From Flavobacterium aciduliphilum (GTDB taxonomy: Bacteria; Bacteroidota; Bacteroidia; Flavobacteriales; Flavobacteriaceae): DNA of 64,000 nucleotides. Position 1 is the stretch's first letter. Each line of letters starts with the position of its first letter. Below, one piece after another: positions 32,387 to 40,642 of this stretch. The stretch spans positions 383,369-447,368 of the forward strand of contig NZ_QLSZ01000001.1 of the NCBI RefSeq assembly GCF_003268855.1, given 5' to 3'. Made by a program: the position numbers and the translations under genes. Below the pieces are notes generated by a model that had not been told where the DNA came from, made no database searches, and saw only the letters and a list, made by a program, of their open reading frames with translations.

Positions 32387-33411
32387 TAGTGACAAGTCTT
32401 ATCGAGATATTTTCGAATTCTTGTGGGTGAGCTCGCACTTCCAGAACAATCTGGAGCATTGCTGAAATTATAATAACTTTTTATTCCTGTTACAGGATTT
32501 ATATAACTCAATTCTGCCCGGGTTAAATACGTATCCCCATCATCATCGCTATCATACATATCAGCAATTCCGTCACCATCTGTATCCAGAAAAGGAATTG
32601 TGGTGATGGTGTATACTTTTGTACTAGGATTATATTGTACATCATAAGCATCAGAACCCGGATTTTCACGCCATCTTGTTTGAGAATTTGTATCGGTTAA
32701 TCCGCGTTCGTCTTTAGACAAAATACCATCGCCATCATGATCACGATAACGCAATTCCATTAATTTAAAACTAAAAATCAAAGGAGAATAGGAAGAAAGT
32801 GATGCTGTAGCATTATTGTAATAGCCTAAACCTGATGGCAAAAACATAACTCCTGCCCCAAAGTTATTGAAAGTCGCTGGATTATTACCACTAGATGGTG
32901 TATAAGTTCCTGTTTTAAATGCAGGAATAAGGTGAGTCCAACCTGAGATAACATCTTGTAATTTAAACCAAACTGGAGAATCTGCACGATCAAAAACATC
33001 CTCATGACCTGTGGTAGAAGATTTAGTTAACTTAACCCCTTTGTATGCAATAAAAACAGAATCCACCTGAGTTGGTCTTCTTCCATTAGTTATGTCTCCT
33101 TGTCGCAATCGAATATAATGAACCTTGTAATTAATTCCATTTTGATACAATAACGTGTCTCTTAAATCAAGCGAAGAATCGGTTCGTATGGAACTATGAC
33201 CACTTGTTGGTAATAAAGTATCAAATGTGACATTAAAATCAGAATCATAGGTGATAAAATGTGTATCAAGATAACTTTCTATCGCTAAGGAATCCGTTTT
33301 ATATTGCGTTGCATAATCACGTATTGTAAAGTCATCACTGCTACTTTTCGAACACGAGATTATAGCAATACAAATCGCAATCACAACCAATAATTTATAA
33401 CTATTCTTCAT
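32386..33411 (-). CDS. FKBP-type peptidyl-prolyl isomerase lipoprotein
   Basis: 341 aa. A lipoprotein signal ends in AIISC. Residues about 95-215 carry FKBP-like elements (VFIAYKGVKL, DVISGWTHLIPAFKTG, VMFLPSGLGYY). C-terminal of this are two calcium-binding repeats, DHDGDGILSKDE and DTDGDGIADMYDSDDDGD, like thrombospondin type 3 units. It resembles the periplasmic/outer-membrane FKBP lipoproteins of flavobacteria, which act as folding helpers; the gliding protein GldI belongs to the same broad group but this is not clearly GldI. The upstream side faces the divergent S4 protein gene, 82 nt away. Confidence 0.78.
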   Translation of the reverse strand: MKNSYKLLVVIAICIAIISCSKSSSDDFTIRDYATQYKTDSLAIESYLDTHFITYDSDFNVTFDTLLPTSGHSSIRTDSSLDLRDTLLYQNGINYKVHYIRLRQGDITNGRRPTQVDSVFIAYKGVKLTKSSTTGHEDVFDRADSPVWFKLQDVISGWTHLIPAFKTGTYTPSSGNNPATFNNFGAGVMFLPSGLGYYNNATASLSSYSPLIFSFKLMELRYRDHDGDGILSKDERGLTDTNSQTRWRENPGSDAYDVQYNPSTKVYTITTIPFLDTDGDGIADMYDSDDDGDTYLTRAELSYINPVTGIKSYYNFSNAPDCSGSASSPTRIRKYLDKTCH

Positions 33412-33493
33412 TTTTTTGTATTATTTTTGAGTCCGCAAGATACAATAATGATTTATTTTTGTAAACAATTTAACGTTGATTTTTGATATTTTT

Positions 33494-33880
33494 ATGAGAG
33501 TTGATAAATACTTATGGTGTGTACGCTATTACAAGACCCGAAATATGGTTACCGAAGCTTGTAAAAAAAACCACATTACGGTAAATGGACAAGTTGCTAA
33601 AGCTTCTAAAGAGGTATTTGCAACTGATAAAATTACCTTACGAAAAGATCAAATCACGTATACGCTTACCGTACTGGACATTCCTCAAAATCGTGTTGGT
33701 GCAAAATTGGTTGATATTTACAGAAGGGATGAGACGCCCGAAGAAGCTTTTGCCCATTTAGAATTGCTCAAGCTATCAAAAGATCATTACCGAAAATTTG
33801 GTACGGGAAGACCTACAAAAAAAGAACGACGAGAATTAGACGAATTGGATTTTTATACTGAAACGGATGAGCTTGACTAA
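33494..33880 (+). CDS. S4-domain RNA-binding protein (Hsp15-like)
   Basis: 128 aa from the ATG at 33494 (the frame opens 18 nt earlier, which is not needed). It begins MRVDKYLWCVRYYKTR, the S4/Hsp15 start, followed by the RNA-binding loop VNGQVAKASKEV and a basic tail KFGTGRPTKKERRELD. Hsp15-type proteins bind ribosomal 50S subunits with nascent chains and help recycling. It overlaps the following methyltransferase gene by 14 nt, so translation is coupled, and the next three genes run on the same strand. Confidence 0.88.
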   Translation: MRVDKYLWCVRYYKTRNMVTEACKKNHITVNGQVAKASKEVFATDKITLRKDQITYTLTVLDIPQNRVGAKLVDIYRRDETPEEAFAHLELLKLSKDHYRKFGTGRPTKKERRELDELDFYTETDELD

Positions 33881-34448
33881 AGATTATTGGGAAAACCGCT
33901 ACCAAAACCAAGAAACGGGTTGGGATGTTGGGAGGATTACAACTCCTCTAAAGGAATATTTTGATCAATTGGAAAACAAATCACTTAAAATTTTGATTCC
34001 AGGCGCAGGAAACAGTTATGAATTTGACTACCTTTTACACCAAGGGTTTCACAATGTTTTTGTATTAGATTTTGCTGAGACTCCATTACAAAACATTCAA
34101 GAACGATGGCCTCAACTTCCTAAAGAACATTTTATTCACGACGATTTTTTCGAACATAACGAACGCTACGACCTCATCATAGAACAAACGTTTTTCTGTG
34201 CTTTAGATCCTAATTTACGAAAGGATTACGTTAAAAAAATGCTAGATTTACTAAACCTCAACGGAAAAATTGCAGGATTGTTCTTTCAATTTCCTTTAAC
34301 ATTAGAAGGACCTCCTTTTGGCGGATCTAAGGAAATTTATGAAGAATTATTTCAAAATGATTTTACATGTAAAACACTTGCTCCTGCAAGAAATTCTATC
34401 AAACCTAGGGATGGAAAAGAACTCTTTTTTATCTTTATCAAAAAATAA
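33867..34448 (+). CDS. SAM-dependent methyltransferase, TPMT family
   Basis: 193 aa. It opens with DYWENRYQNQETGWDVGRITTPL, then the SAM-binding LIPGAGNSYEFDYL near residue 42 and IEQTFFCALDP near 108, the family's acidic/catalytic stretch. The family includes human thiopurine methyltransferase; bacterial members act on various thiol or metalloid substrates, and the substrate here is unknown. The start lies 14 nt inside the S4 gene. A phosphoribosyltransferase gene follows after 3 nt. Confidence 0.88.
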   Translation: MSLTKDYWENRYQNQETGWDVGRITTPLKEYFDQLENKSLKILIPGAGNSYEFDYLLHQGFHNVFVLDFAETPLQNIQERWPQLPKEHFIHDDFFEHNERYDLIIEQTFFCALDPNLRKDYVKKMLDLLNLNGKIAGLFFQFPLTLEGPPFGGSKEIYEELFQNDFTCKTLAPARNSIKPRDGKELFFIFIKK

Positions 34449-34451
34449 CTT

Positions 34452-34949
34452 ATGAATCCGCATGTAATCCTCAATCATCAAGAAATTGAACATAAAATTA
34501 AGCGTATTGCTTATCAAATATATGAACATTTTATCCACGAAGATTCCCTAATTATTGCTGGAATTGCTTCCAATGGTTATGAGTTAGCCGTAAAAATTGC
34601 TACGGCATTACAAAATATCAGTTCGCTCGAAATTACACTATGTGAAGTCATTATGGATAAATCTAATCCGAGGAAAGAGGTAAAAACTTCTATTTCTAAA
34701 GAAGTATACCAAAACAAAGGCCTTGTTCTTGTTGATGATGTTTTAAATACTGGGGGCACACTCATGTATGGTGTTAAACACTTTTTAGAAGTGCCATTAA
34801 AAGATTTTAAAACGGCTGTTTTAGTAGATCGAAATCATAAAAAATATCCCATAAAAGCCGATTTTAAAGGCATTTCTCTTTCAACCTCATTACAAGAACA
34901 TGTTACAGTCATTTTTGAAGACAATAACAATCACGCTACATTAAGCTAA
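34452..34949 (+). CDS. Type I phosphoribosyltransferase-family protein
   Basis: 165 aa. The PRPP-binding motif is VLVDDVLNTGGTL near residue 95, and IIAGIASNGYELA near 35 is the first loop. The length and order fit small phosphoribosyltransferases related to PyrR. The base acceptor is not clear and PyrR regulation cannot be claimed; no pyr leader is nearby. It is the last gene of the run S4 protein - methyltransferase - PRTase, and its 3' end overlaps the aroK stop region by 9 nt on the opposite strand. Confidence 0.82.
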   Translation: MNPHVILNHQEIEHKIKRIAYQIYEHFIHEDSLIIAGIASNGYELAVKIATALQNISSLEITLCEVIMDKSNPRKEVKTSISKEVYQNKGLVLVDDVLNTGGTLMYGVKHFLEVPLKDFKTAVLVDRNHKKYPIKADFKGISLSTSLQEHVTVIFEDNNNHATLS

Positions 34950-35456
34950 TAAATTCAACAGTTCATCAACAATTTCTGCAGGGGATTTGGCAGCAATAGC
35001 TATAGTAAACTTGGCCTTGGTATAATAATTACTTCGTTCAAATAAATGTTTCGCGATGAATTCTTTTAAGTCTTCCTCATGAATTTTAGCGATCATTGGC
35101 CTTTTGGTTTTTTCTTTTTTTAAGCGCTGGTACAAGACTTCGACAGGAGCTTTTAGGTAAATCGAATAAATTCCATTCTGCTGTAAGAATTCATGATTAT
35201 TAAAATAACATGGGGTTCCTCCGCCTGTACTTATTATACCATCTGCCTCTTCGTTTAGTAATTGCTTAAAAATCTCATGTTCTAAGGTTCTAAAATAGAG
35301 CTCCCCTTTCGTTTCAAAAATTTTTGTCAAGGGCATTTGACATTTTTTTTCAATAATTTCATCCAATTCTAGACTTTTCATTCCCATTCTTTTTGCCAGT
35401 TCTCTAGCAACAACACTCTTTCCACAGCCCATATAACCTACTAAAACAACTTTCAT
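34941..35456 (-). CDS. aroK: Shikimate kinase
   Basis: 171 aa, the usual length. It has the P-loop GYMGCGKSV near residue 7, Asp32 region LELDEIIE, the ETKGELYFRTLEHE strand/helix near 49, GGGTPCY near 78 and the lid arginine RPMIAK near 119. It phosphorylates shikimate in chorismate biosynthesis, cytoplasmic. It converges on the PRTase gene with a 9-nt overlap of stop regions. The upstream gap (35457-35585) faces the tRNA promoter. Confidence 0.95.
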   Translation of the reverse strand: MKVVLVGYMGCGKSVVARELAKRMGMKSLELDEIIEKKCQMPLTKIFETKGELYFRTLEHEIFKQLLNEEADGIISTGGGTPCYFNNHEFLQQNGIYSIYLKAPVEVLYQRLKKEKTKRPMIAKIHEEDLKEFIAKHLFERSNYYTKAKFTIAIAAKSPAEIVDELLNLLA

Positions 35457-35529
35457 ACCAAAATAAACCCTTATAAATTAAGACATTAAGAACAATTACA
35501 AAAAAAAGGTAAATTTAAAACAAATTTGC

Positions 35530-35561
35530 TTTGATAAATAAATAATAACGTCTTATATTTG
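35530..35561 (+). promoter_or_regulatory. Bacteroidota housekeeping promoter of the tRNA genes
   Basis: TTTG at 35530-35533, 20-nt spacer, TATATTTG at 35554-35561: a full match to the TTTG / TAnnTTTG pattern. Transcription would begin just ahead of the first tRNA-Lys. Confidence 0.85.
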
Positions 35562-35585
35562 CACCCGCAATAAGATAATGATTTC

Positions 35586-35658
35586 GACTCCGTAGCTCAG
35601 TTGGTAGAGCATTACACTTTTAATGTAGGGGTCCTGGGTTCGAGCCCCAGCGGGGTCA
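35586..35658 (+). tRNA. tRNA-Lys (anticodon TTT)
   Basis: 73 nt. Acceptor stem GACTCCG / CGGGGTC, D arm with AGCTCAGTTGGTAGAGC, anticodon loop CTTTTAA and T arm with GGTTCGAGCC. CCA is not encoded. Confidence 0.96.
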
Positions 35659-35681
35659 CAATTTTTTATCTTTATTCGCAA

Positions 35682-35754
35682 GACTCCGTAGCTCAGTTGG
35701 TAGAGCATTACACTTTTAATGTAGGGGTCCTGGGTTCGAGCCCCAGCGGGGTCA
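35682..35754 (+). tRNA. tRNA-Lys (anticodon TTT), second copy
   Basis: 73 nt, identical in sequence to the first copy; separated from it by 23 nt. No CCA is encoded. Confidence 0.96.
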
Positions 35755-35755
35755 C

Positions 35756-35785
35756 AAAAGTTAAGCTGTAGCTTAACTTTTTTTT
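35756..35785 (+). terminator. Terminator between tRNA-Lys and tRNA-Leu
   Basis: AAAAGTTAAGC / GCTTAACTTTT stem and T-run. It lies between the second tRNA-Lys and tRNA-Leu, so some readthrough or separate initiation is needed for tRNA-Leu. Confidence 0.65.
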
Positions 35786-35796
35786 ATATCCAACGA

Positions 35797-35878
35797 GGCC
35801 ACGTGGAGAAATTGGTAGACTCGCCATCTTGAGGGGGTGGTGTCGCAAGACGTGTCAGTTCGAATCTGATCGTGGTCA
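35797..35878 (+). tRNA. tRNA-Leu (anticodon GAG)
   Basis: 82 nt with a long variable arm (GGTGTCGCAAGACGT), acceptor stem GGCCACG / CGTGGTC, anticodon loop CTTGAGG and T arm AGTTCGAATC. No CCA is encoded. Confidence 0.95.
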
Positions 35879-35889
35879 CAAAAACAAAA

Positions 35890-35920
35890 CAAGGCTGTCC
35901 AAAAGACAGCCTCGTTTCTT
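35890..35920. terminator. Terminator after tRNA-Leu
   Basis: AGGCTGTC / GACAGCCT stem with 5-nt loop and weak T-run; it may also stop the convergent DUF4252 operon. Confidence 0.7.
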
Positions 35921-35948
35921 TACAACTAAACTCTAACCTATTTATAAT

Positions 35949-36485
35949 CTATTTTACAAATCCTTTGAGGGGTTCTAATTGTTTCATGTCTATTTTTGAG
36001 TACTTTAAAACAGACAACAGAGTTAAGGCATCGGCGGGATTCATTTTATCCCCCAATATTCTCACTACAACAAGTCCTAAATCACTTTTCACCCCATAAA
36101 GAACAAATTCATCTACCTTATCTGCTTCCCCAACGTAACTAATGGAGGCACCATTTTTTCCCGAACCTATTTTCATCAATTGTTGGTAAGCTATCGTATC
36201 TTTTAATATTTCTGCAACGTTTTTTCGTTCCACATCTATCTGATTAGGATGTTGCTTATCAAATCGATAGGTTAAAATATTCATTTTATGAAATGATGCT
36301 AGCGCTTTACTTTGTTCTGGTGATATTTTTGTATTATCAATATTTAAAAGGGTAGGCGAAATATCCAGCACAGCAAATCCAGGTTGCTCTTGGTGGTCTA
36401 CAAAATATTTTTGCAAACTAGGTTTTGAATGGCAACTACTGAGCAAGACGCTCAAAAAAACGAGGGTTATTTTTAAAACTTTCAT
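35949..36485 (-). CDS. DUF4252 lipoprotein
   Basis: 178 aa. A lipoprotein signal ends in VLLSSC. The mature part follows DUF4252: beta strands with FAVLDISPTLLN, a MKIGSGKNGASISYVGEA middle and VVRILGDKMNPADALTLL near the end. Such proteins are found downstream of ECF sigma factors in Bacteroidota; no biochemical function is established. It is the last gene of the four-gene ECF operon and starts 2 nt after the stop of the other DUF4252 gene. Confidence 0.85.
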   Translation of the reverse strand: MKVLKITLVFLSVLLSSCHSKPSLQKYFVDHQEQPGFAVLDISPTLLNIDNTKISPEQSKALASFHKMNILTYRFDKQHPNQIDVERKNVAEILKDTIAYQQLMKIGSGKNGASISYVGEADKVDEFVLYGVKSDLGLVVVRILGDKMNPADALTLLSVLKYSKIDMKQLEPLKGFVK

Positions 36486-36487
36486 AC

Positions 36488-37006
36488 TTATTTTTTACTT
36501 GCTTTTTTTAATTCGGCTCCACCAGGCAACTTCATTTTATCTGTCAATGTGGAAAGCTCATCCAGACTAAAAGTTCCAGTCAATGACATTAAGACCGATT
36601 CTTGTTTACCAGACCCTTCAATAAACATCAAGAGCTCTTTAATTTGTGAATCTGAGGCACCAGTTCTGACAAAAATGCGAACATTTTCCCCTTTCTCATT
36701 AATACGCATCAATTCCTCTAAATCGGCACTTTTCACATATTTATCAACTGTCGCTTTCATCTCGCTTGCCTTTTTACTGTTTTCAGTAACAAAAACTTTA
36801 AGATTTTCTAGCTTTTTTATAAGATTGATATATTGTTGCGATTGTTTGTCTTTGGCATCTACTTTGCTCAACATACTGAACATCTTACTATTGACAATAA
36901 CCGTGGTAACATCGTCTTGATTGTCAAATTTATCAAAGACTGATTGTGCAAAAATGGTATTAGATGCTAATACTAAGGCAATAATTAAAATTAGTTTTCT
37001 ACTCAT
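36488..37006 (-). CDS. DUF4252 exported protein
   Basis: 172 aa from the ATG at 37006 (MSRKLILIIALVLASNTIFAQ), a clean signal peptide; the longer frame would place 15 polar residues before it, so I reject that start. The mature part has DUF4252 features: VTTVIVNSKMFSMLSK and a long helical middle, then GENVRIFVRTG and LMSLTGTFSLDELS. It is a paralogue of the following lipoprotein. It lies between the anti-sigma-like gene and the lipoprotein gene on one transcript. Confidence 0.85.
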   Translation of the reverse strand: MSRKLILIIALVLASNTIFAQSVFDKFDNQDDVTTVIVNSKMFSMLSKVDAKDKQSQQYINLIKKLENLKVFVTENSKKASEMKATVDKYVKSADLEELMRINEKGENVRIFVRTGASDSQIKELLMFIEGSGKQESVLMSLTGTFSLDELSTLTDKMKLPGGAELKKASKK

Positions 37007-37072
37007 GATTTTAAAATTGTTTTTTGGGTATTCGTGAATCGTTGATTTCATGATTTCTATTCGTTTTGATGA

Positions 37073-37525
37073 TTATTTTTTAAATATTTTATTTTTTGAG
37101 TTTTCATACTCGTTAATATAACCCACACTTTGAATTCCAGTATTTAAATGTTCTGAAACTAATGCTAAGGCTTTTTGTGTTTGCTCGAATGCCAATTCTG
37201 GAGAGTCTTCTGGGGTGCAAGCTACAAACTGCTTTGATTCATTATTTTCAAAATACATCATAGTACTAACACCAAGCAGCATCACAACCGAAGCCGCTAT
37301 AGACAACCACATAACCTTATTTGGTTTTTTAGTTTGTAATGGAATCTCTTGCGTAAACTGTTGCTCTTTTGCTTGAGAGAAATACCCAAAAATAGGTTGG
37401 TAAGGTTTCAAATGCTGCGCAACATCTGAGGAAGAAAAATAATCTTTCAATTCGTTTTCTTCAGCAATACTCGTTTCTCCTTCAAAGTATTTGTCTAATA
37501 TTTTTTCTATGTTATCCAATGCCAT
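37073..37525 (-). CDS. Putative membrane anti-sigma factor
   Basis: 150 aa. A cytosolic N-terminal half with EKILDKYFEGETSIAEENEL and YFSSSDVAQHL, one membrane helix at about 83-102 (VMWLSIAASVVMLLGVST), and a short periplasmic C-terminus. The layout and position directly after an ECF sigma gene (14-nt overlap) match small anti-sigma proteins of this conserved Bacteroidota operon. The N-terminal helices would bind the sigma factor. No canonical zinc ZAS motif is seen. Confidence 0.72.
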   Translation of the reverse strand: MALDNIEKILDKYFEGETSIAEENELKDYFSSSDVAQHLKPYQPIFGYFSQAKEQQFTQEIPLQTKKPNKVMWLSIAASVVMLLGVSTMMYFENNESKQFVACTPEDSPELAFEQTQKALALVSEHLNTGIQSVGYINEYENSKNKIFKK

Positions 37526-38021
37526 AATTATGTGTTTCGGTTATTCTTTCTCTAATCGTTTTTCTTGCTCTTGAAAGTGCCACTCGCACAGCGGTTTCAT
37601 TCATCTCTAGAATTTTGGCAATCTCTTCATATTCGTATTGCTCGATGTCTCGCATTTGAATAATCAATTTTTGCTGTTCGGGCAACTCATTTATTATTTT
37701 TTCCACCCAACTCAAACTGTCTGCGTCTTCCAACTGTTGTAGCAAACTCGCCTGACTATCGGTGTAATTGTTGTGAACCAAGGTTAGATTACCCGCGCGT
37801 TTCGACTTTAATTGGTCTAGACAATAGTTTTTAGTCATTGTCATTGCCATCGCCTCAATACTTTTCAGTTCGCTTAACGTTTCGTTTTTAGTCCACAATT
37901 TCACCAAAACCTCTTGCGTCGCATCCTCTGCTTCTTCCGTGCTCACAAGGAGTCGTTTGGCCAATCTAAAGAGCTTGTCTTTAAACGGAGAAACTATCTT
38001 TATGAACTCGTTTTGCTGCAT
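37512..38021 (-). CDS. ECF RNA polymerase sigma factor
   Basis: 169 aa from the ATG at 38021; the frame is open 33 nt further (MPRLHYITQKQ) but the shorter start gives the common QQNEFIKIVSPFKDKLFRLAKRLL N-terminus, of which I cite only the start QQNEFIKIVSPFK. Region 2 has EDATQEVLVKLW near residue 37; region 4 has LPEQQKLIIQMRDIEQYEYEEIA, key part LPEQQKLIIQMRD. It is the first gene of an operon with an anti-sigma-like protein and two DUF4252 proteins, which it probably controls. Confidence 0.92.
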   Translation of the reverse strand: MQQNEFIKIVSPFKDKLFRLAKRLLVSTEEAEDATQEVLVKLWTKNETLSELKSIEAMAMTMTKNYCLDQLKSKRAGNLTLVHNNYTDSQASLLQQLEDADSLSWVEKIINELPEQQKLIIQMRDIEQYEYEEIAKILEMNETAVRVALSRARKTIRERITETHNYGIG

Positions 38022-38090
38022 TTGTTTCTGTGTTATATAGTGAAGACGAGGCACTCTTTATTTTGTTACAAGATACTTTATTTTTAAATA

Positions 38091-38133
38091 AAAAAAAAAC
38101 GCTTTCTAAGGAGGCCCCTGAAAAAGCGTTTTT
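38091..38133 (-). terminator. Terminator of the btuB-like gene
   Basis: AAAACGCTTT / AAAGCGTTTT arms and a strong minus-strand T-run; it lies 23 nt past the btuB-like stop codon. Confidence 0.8.
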
Positions 38134-38155
38134 AAAAAAGAAAAAAATTATCTTG

Positions 38156-40096
38156 TTACAAGGTGATGTTTAATCCGAGTTTGAAATTTCTTCCTCGTGT
38201 GGAATAGCCAATATTTTCAACAAAATCTGCATTTAAAATATTAGTCAATGTTCCGAAAATTGACATTCTCGTTTTAATTAATTCGTATTTTACTAAAGCA
38301 TTGACTAATTGATACGACCCCAATTTTGCAACCCTTGTTGTGTATGTGTTTCCATCGAAAAAAGCATCTTGACGCCCATCTACATATTGATAGGACGCAT
38401 TCAAAAACAATCTCTGGGTTGGTGAAAAATCAATAGCCCCATTTATCTTATGCTTCGGAATCAATCGGTTTAAAGCTTCATCAACTTGTGTAAAGGTGTA
38501 ATTGGCATTTAAATTTAGCTTTGAATTGACATCATAACGAACCGTGGTTTCGATACCTTTTGCTTTATTCAACCCTTGAATATTGGCATAATGATAGGTG
38601 GCATCAAATCCAATTGAATTATGCTGCTCTCGATAAAACCCAACTGCATTACACGTCAATTTTCTATTCAACAAGACTACTTCAAAACCCGATTCAATAG
38701 TAGTATTCTTTTCGGGGGTGAGCGTAGCGGTACCATATTCCGAATATAGTTGATACAAGCTTGGCGTAATAAATGCTGTACTAATTGAACTCAAAATCTT
38801 TACAGGAACCTCTTTTCCAAAATGGTAGGACGGATTTATATTATAAACCAATTGATTGCCATACTGACTATGAACATTTAGGCGCAATCCTGCATTAACA
38901 TTCAGTCCAGATTCAGAAGTATAAACTCCTGTTACATACGGATCAATCATATTAAATTTAGTCAAATTTCTAACAATATTACTGTATGGCGTCTCGCTAT
39001 TCATGTCATGAAACTGATATGAACTCCCAGTTATCAAAGAAAATTCTGAATTAAAACGATATTTATTGAACGCATCAACTGAAATACTTCGAGCTTCATA
39101 CGCTGATTTTTCCGTGGCCAATGTCCATAAATTATATTCTTGGTACGCTCGTTGAATTTTATTAAAACTAGTATTCAAATGAAATTCGCCATTGTTGTAG
39201 GTATATTTTGGAGAAAACCCTAATCGAAATTGCTCAGTTTTAGAATGATTTTTGTCTGTGTCGTTCAATCCCGTATTATCAAATGGAAAATCGTAGTCGC
39301 TATTCACTTTATCATAATTTCCAAAAAAGTCTAACGCTAAATGCTGTGTGGCTTTAAATCCTACTTTAGACCTATAATTGATTCTTGAAAAACGATCTTT
39401 GTCATAATAAGCATCTGGATTTGGTTCAGCTATTTGTGACATTCCGTTGGTTTCCGTACTATTTAGAGAAACTAAATAGCTTACTTTTTTTACGGTTCCA
39501 TTTACAGAAAATCCTTGATTAAAATCCTGCCCGTTGTATTTGTGATTGGTAGACGTATTGTTTGAGCCAATATTGAGATATGCAGTGGCTTGAAGTGGTT
39601 TTTTACTGGATTTTTTCAACGTAATGTTAAGTACTGCGGTGGCGGCACCCGAACCATAAAGCGTACTCGCGGCTCCTTTCATAATTTCGATGCTTTCAAT
39701 TTGATCAATAGGAAGCAATCGTAAATCGTATTCAAAACTTATCCCTGAAGCGTCGGTCACGGGATTTCCGTCTATCACAATCAAGACTTGTTGGTTTTTC
39801 CCTCCTCGAATATAGTAGCCTAAATTTTTACCATTGGCCGACTGGTTCCCATTAATTTCTACCCCTGCTACCGAACTCAAGACCGTCGCCAAGGATTGCC
39901 CTGATTTTTTTTGGAGTTCTGCTGCTGTGATTTTAGTAATGACTTTTCCTGATTTTTCTTTGCTTTGGGCAAATTTGGTATCCGAAATAACCACTTCATC
40001 CAATGAATTAACTTGGATGGAATCTTTTACTTGGGCATAGCCACAAGATGTTATCAATGCAAAAAACGCACTGATACAAATTCTCTTTTTGTTCAT
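38156..40096 (-). CDS. btuB: TonB-dependent receptor, BtuB-like (vitamin B12 uptake)
   Basis: 646 aa. Signal peptide 1-21, a TonB-box-like start near VNSLDEVVISDTKF, the plug domain 45-150 with ITAAELQKKSGQSLATVL, IRGGKNQQVLIVIDG and GAASTLYGSGAATAVLNI, then a 22-strand barrel ending in FKLGLNITL with the terminal hydrophobic residue. The length and plug are of the BtuB type, not SusC. A cobalamin riboswitch sits in its leader, and the btuF-btuC-btuD genes lie divergently beyond it, which support cobalamin or another corrinoid as substrate. Confidence 0.92.
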   Translation of the reverse strand: MNKKRICISAFFALITSCGYAQVKDSIQVNSLDEVVISDTKFAQSKEKSGKVITKITAAELQKKSGQSLATVLSSVAGVEINGNQSANGKNLGYYIRGGKNQQVLIVIDGNPVTDASGISFEYDLRLLPIDQIESIEIMKGAASTLYGSGAATAVLNITLKKSSKKPLQATAYLNIGSNNTSTNHKYNGQDFNQGFSVNGTVKKVSYLVSLNSTETNGMSQIAEPNPDAYYDKDRFSRINYRSKVGFKATQHLALDFFGNYDKVNSDYDFPFDNTGLNDTDKNHSKTEQFRLGFSPKYTYNNGEFHLNTSFNKIQRAYQEYNLWTLATEKSAYEARSISVDAFNKYRFNSEFSLITGSSYQFHDMNSETPYSNIVRNLTKFNMIDPYVTGVYTSESGLNVNAGLRLNVHSQYGNQLVYNINPSYHFGKEVPVKILSSISTAFITPSLYQLYSEYGTATLTPEKNTTIESGFEVVLLNRKLTCNAVGFYREQHNSIGFDATYHYANIQGLNKAKGIETTVRYDVNSKLNLNANYTFTQVDEALNRLIPKHKINGAIDFSPTQRLFLNASYQYVDGRQDAFFDGNTYTTRVAKLGSYQLVNALVKYELIKTRMSIFGTLTNILNADFVENIGYSTRGRNFKLGLNITL

Positions 40097-40189
40097 TTTT
40101 TAATTAAACAATAACTTAATACTACTGGGAGAAAAGCATAGAATTACCCATACTCAAACCTTTTTTCCCGAAAGTTTGATACTCAATGT

Positions 40190-40405
40190 ACATGGCAGGT
40201 CTCCTGGCTCGCGTCTTGTTGTTTACCTTCTCATTTCGTTTTAGCGAAACAATGGTGTGTAGATAACAACAAGCTTTATAGCATACAGTTGCGGGTACAG
40301 CGTAAGATTTTTGAATATTGATTTTTGATTTTACTCCTCAATCTTCAATTACTTCCTTCCCTTTTAATGCTTCTTTGAAAATCAAAGTCACAACCGAAAT
40401 ACGAG
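40190..40405 (-). ncRNA. Cobalamin riboswitch
   Basis: On the minus strand the B12 box AGCCAGGAGACCTGCC lies at 40194-40209. Upstream are the conserved ACGCTGTACCCGCAACTGTA block at about 40287-40306 and an AAGGGAA near 40362. The segment between (about 40310-40355) is long and AT-rich with an ATCAAAAATCAATATTC-type satellite word. A hairpin TCAAACC / GTTTGA at about 40153-40181 could be the expression platform. It should repress the btuB-like gene when cobalamin is bound. Confidence 0.92.
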
Positions 40406-40428
40406 GACAAAAATAACTTATTTATTCA

Positions 40429-40545
40429 TTATTTATCGCCTTTTTTCCTAGAAAATTTTACAATCAGCCAAATAAATCCTACTAAGAAATGAAGTAAAAT
40501 AATCCCGCTAACGGCATACATAAAAGTGTTCGAATCGTCTCTCAT
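40429..40545 (-). CDS. Small single-pass membrane peptide (38 aa)
   Basis: 38 codons, MRDDSNTFMYAVSGIILL then HFLVGFIWLIVKFSRKK and GDK: charged N-terminus, one hydrophobic helix of about 20 residues, and a strongly basic cytoplasmic end. It lies just upstream of the riboswitch on the same strand and 97 nt from the divergent btuF start. The composition is protein-like, but the coding status is unproven. It could belong to a transcript that continues into the riboswitch and btuB. Confidence 0.5.
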   Translation of the reverse strand: MRDDSNTFMYAVSGIILLHFLVGFIWLIVKFSRKKGDK

Positions 40546-40595
40546 AAGCTATTTTTTTTCAAAATTACAAGTTCCTACCAAGGGTGCCTGTCTCT

Positions 40596-40628
40596 TTTGT
40601 TACACAAGAGGAATTTTGCCTACTTTTG
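40596..40628 (+). promoter_or_regulatory. Promoter of the btuF-btuC-btuD genes
   Basis: TTTG at 40596-40599, 21-nt spacer, TACTTTTG at 40621-40628. The start codon is 14 nt further, so the leader is very short. Confidence 0.55.
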
Positions 40629-40642
40629 CAAAAAAACATGCT

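Noticed and set aside
35586..35878. tRNA genes as attachment site of an integrated element
   Set aside because: No direct repeat of a tRNA 3' end and no integrase nearby; flanking genes look like ordinary core genes.
40526..40642. Longer N-terminus for the BtuF-like protein
   Set aside because: It would span the promoter and place 39 residues before a clean lipoprotein signal.
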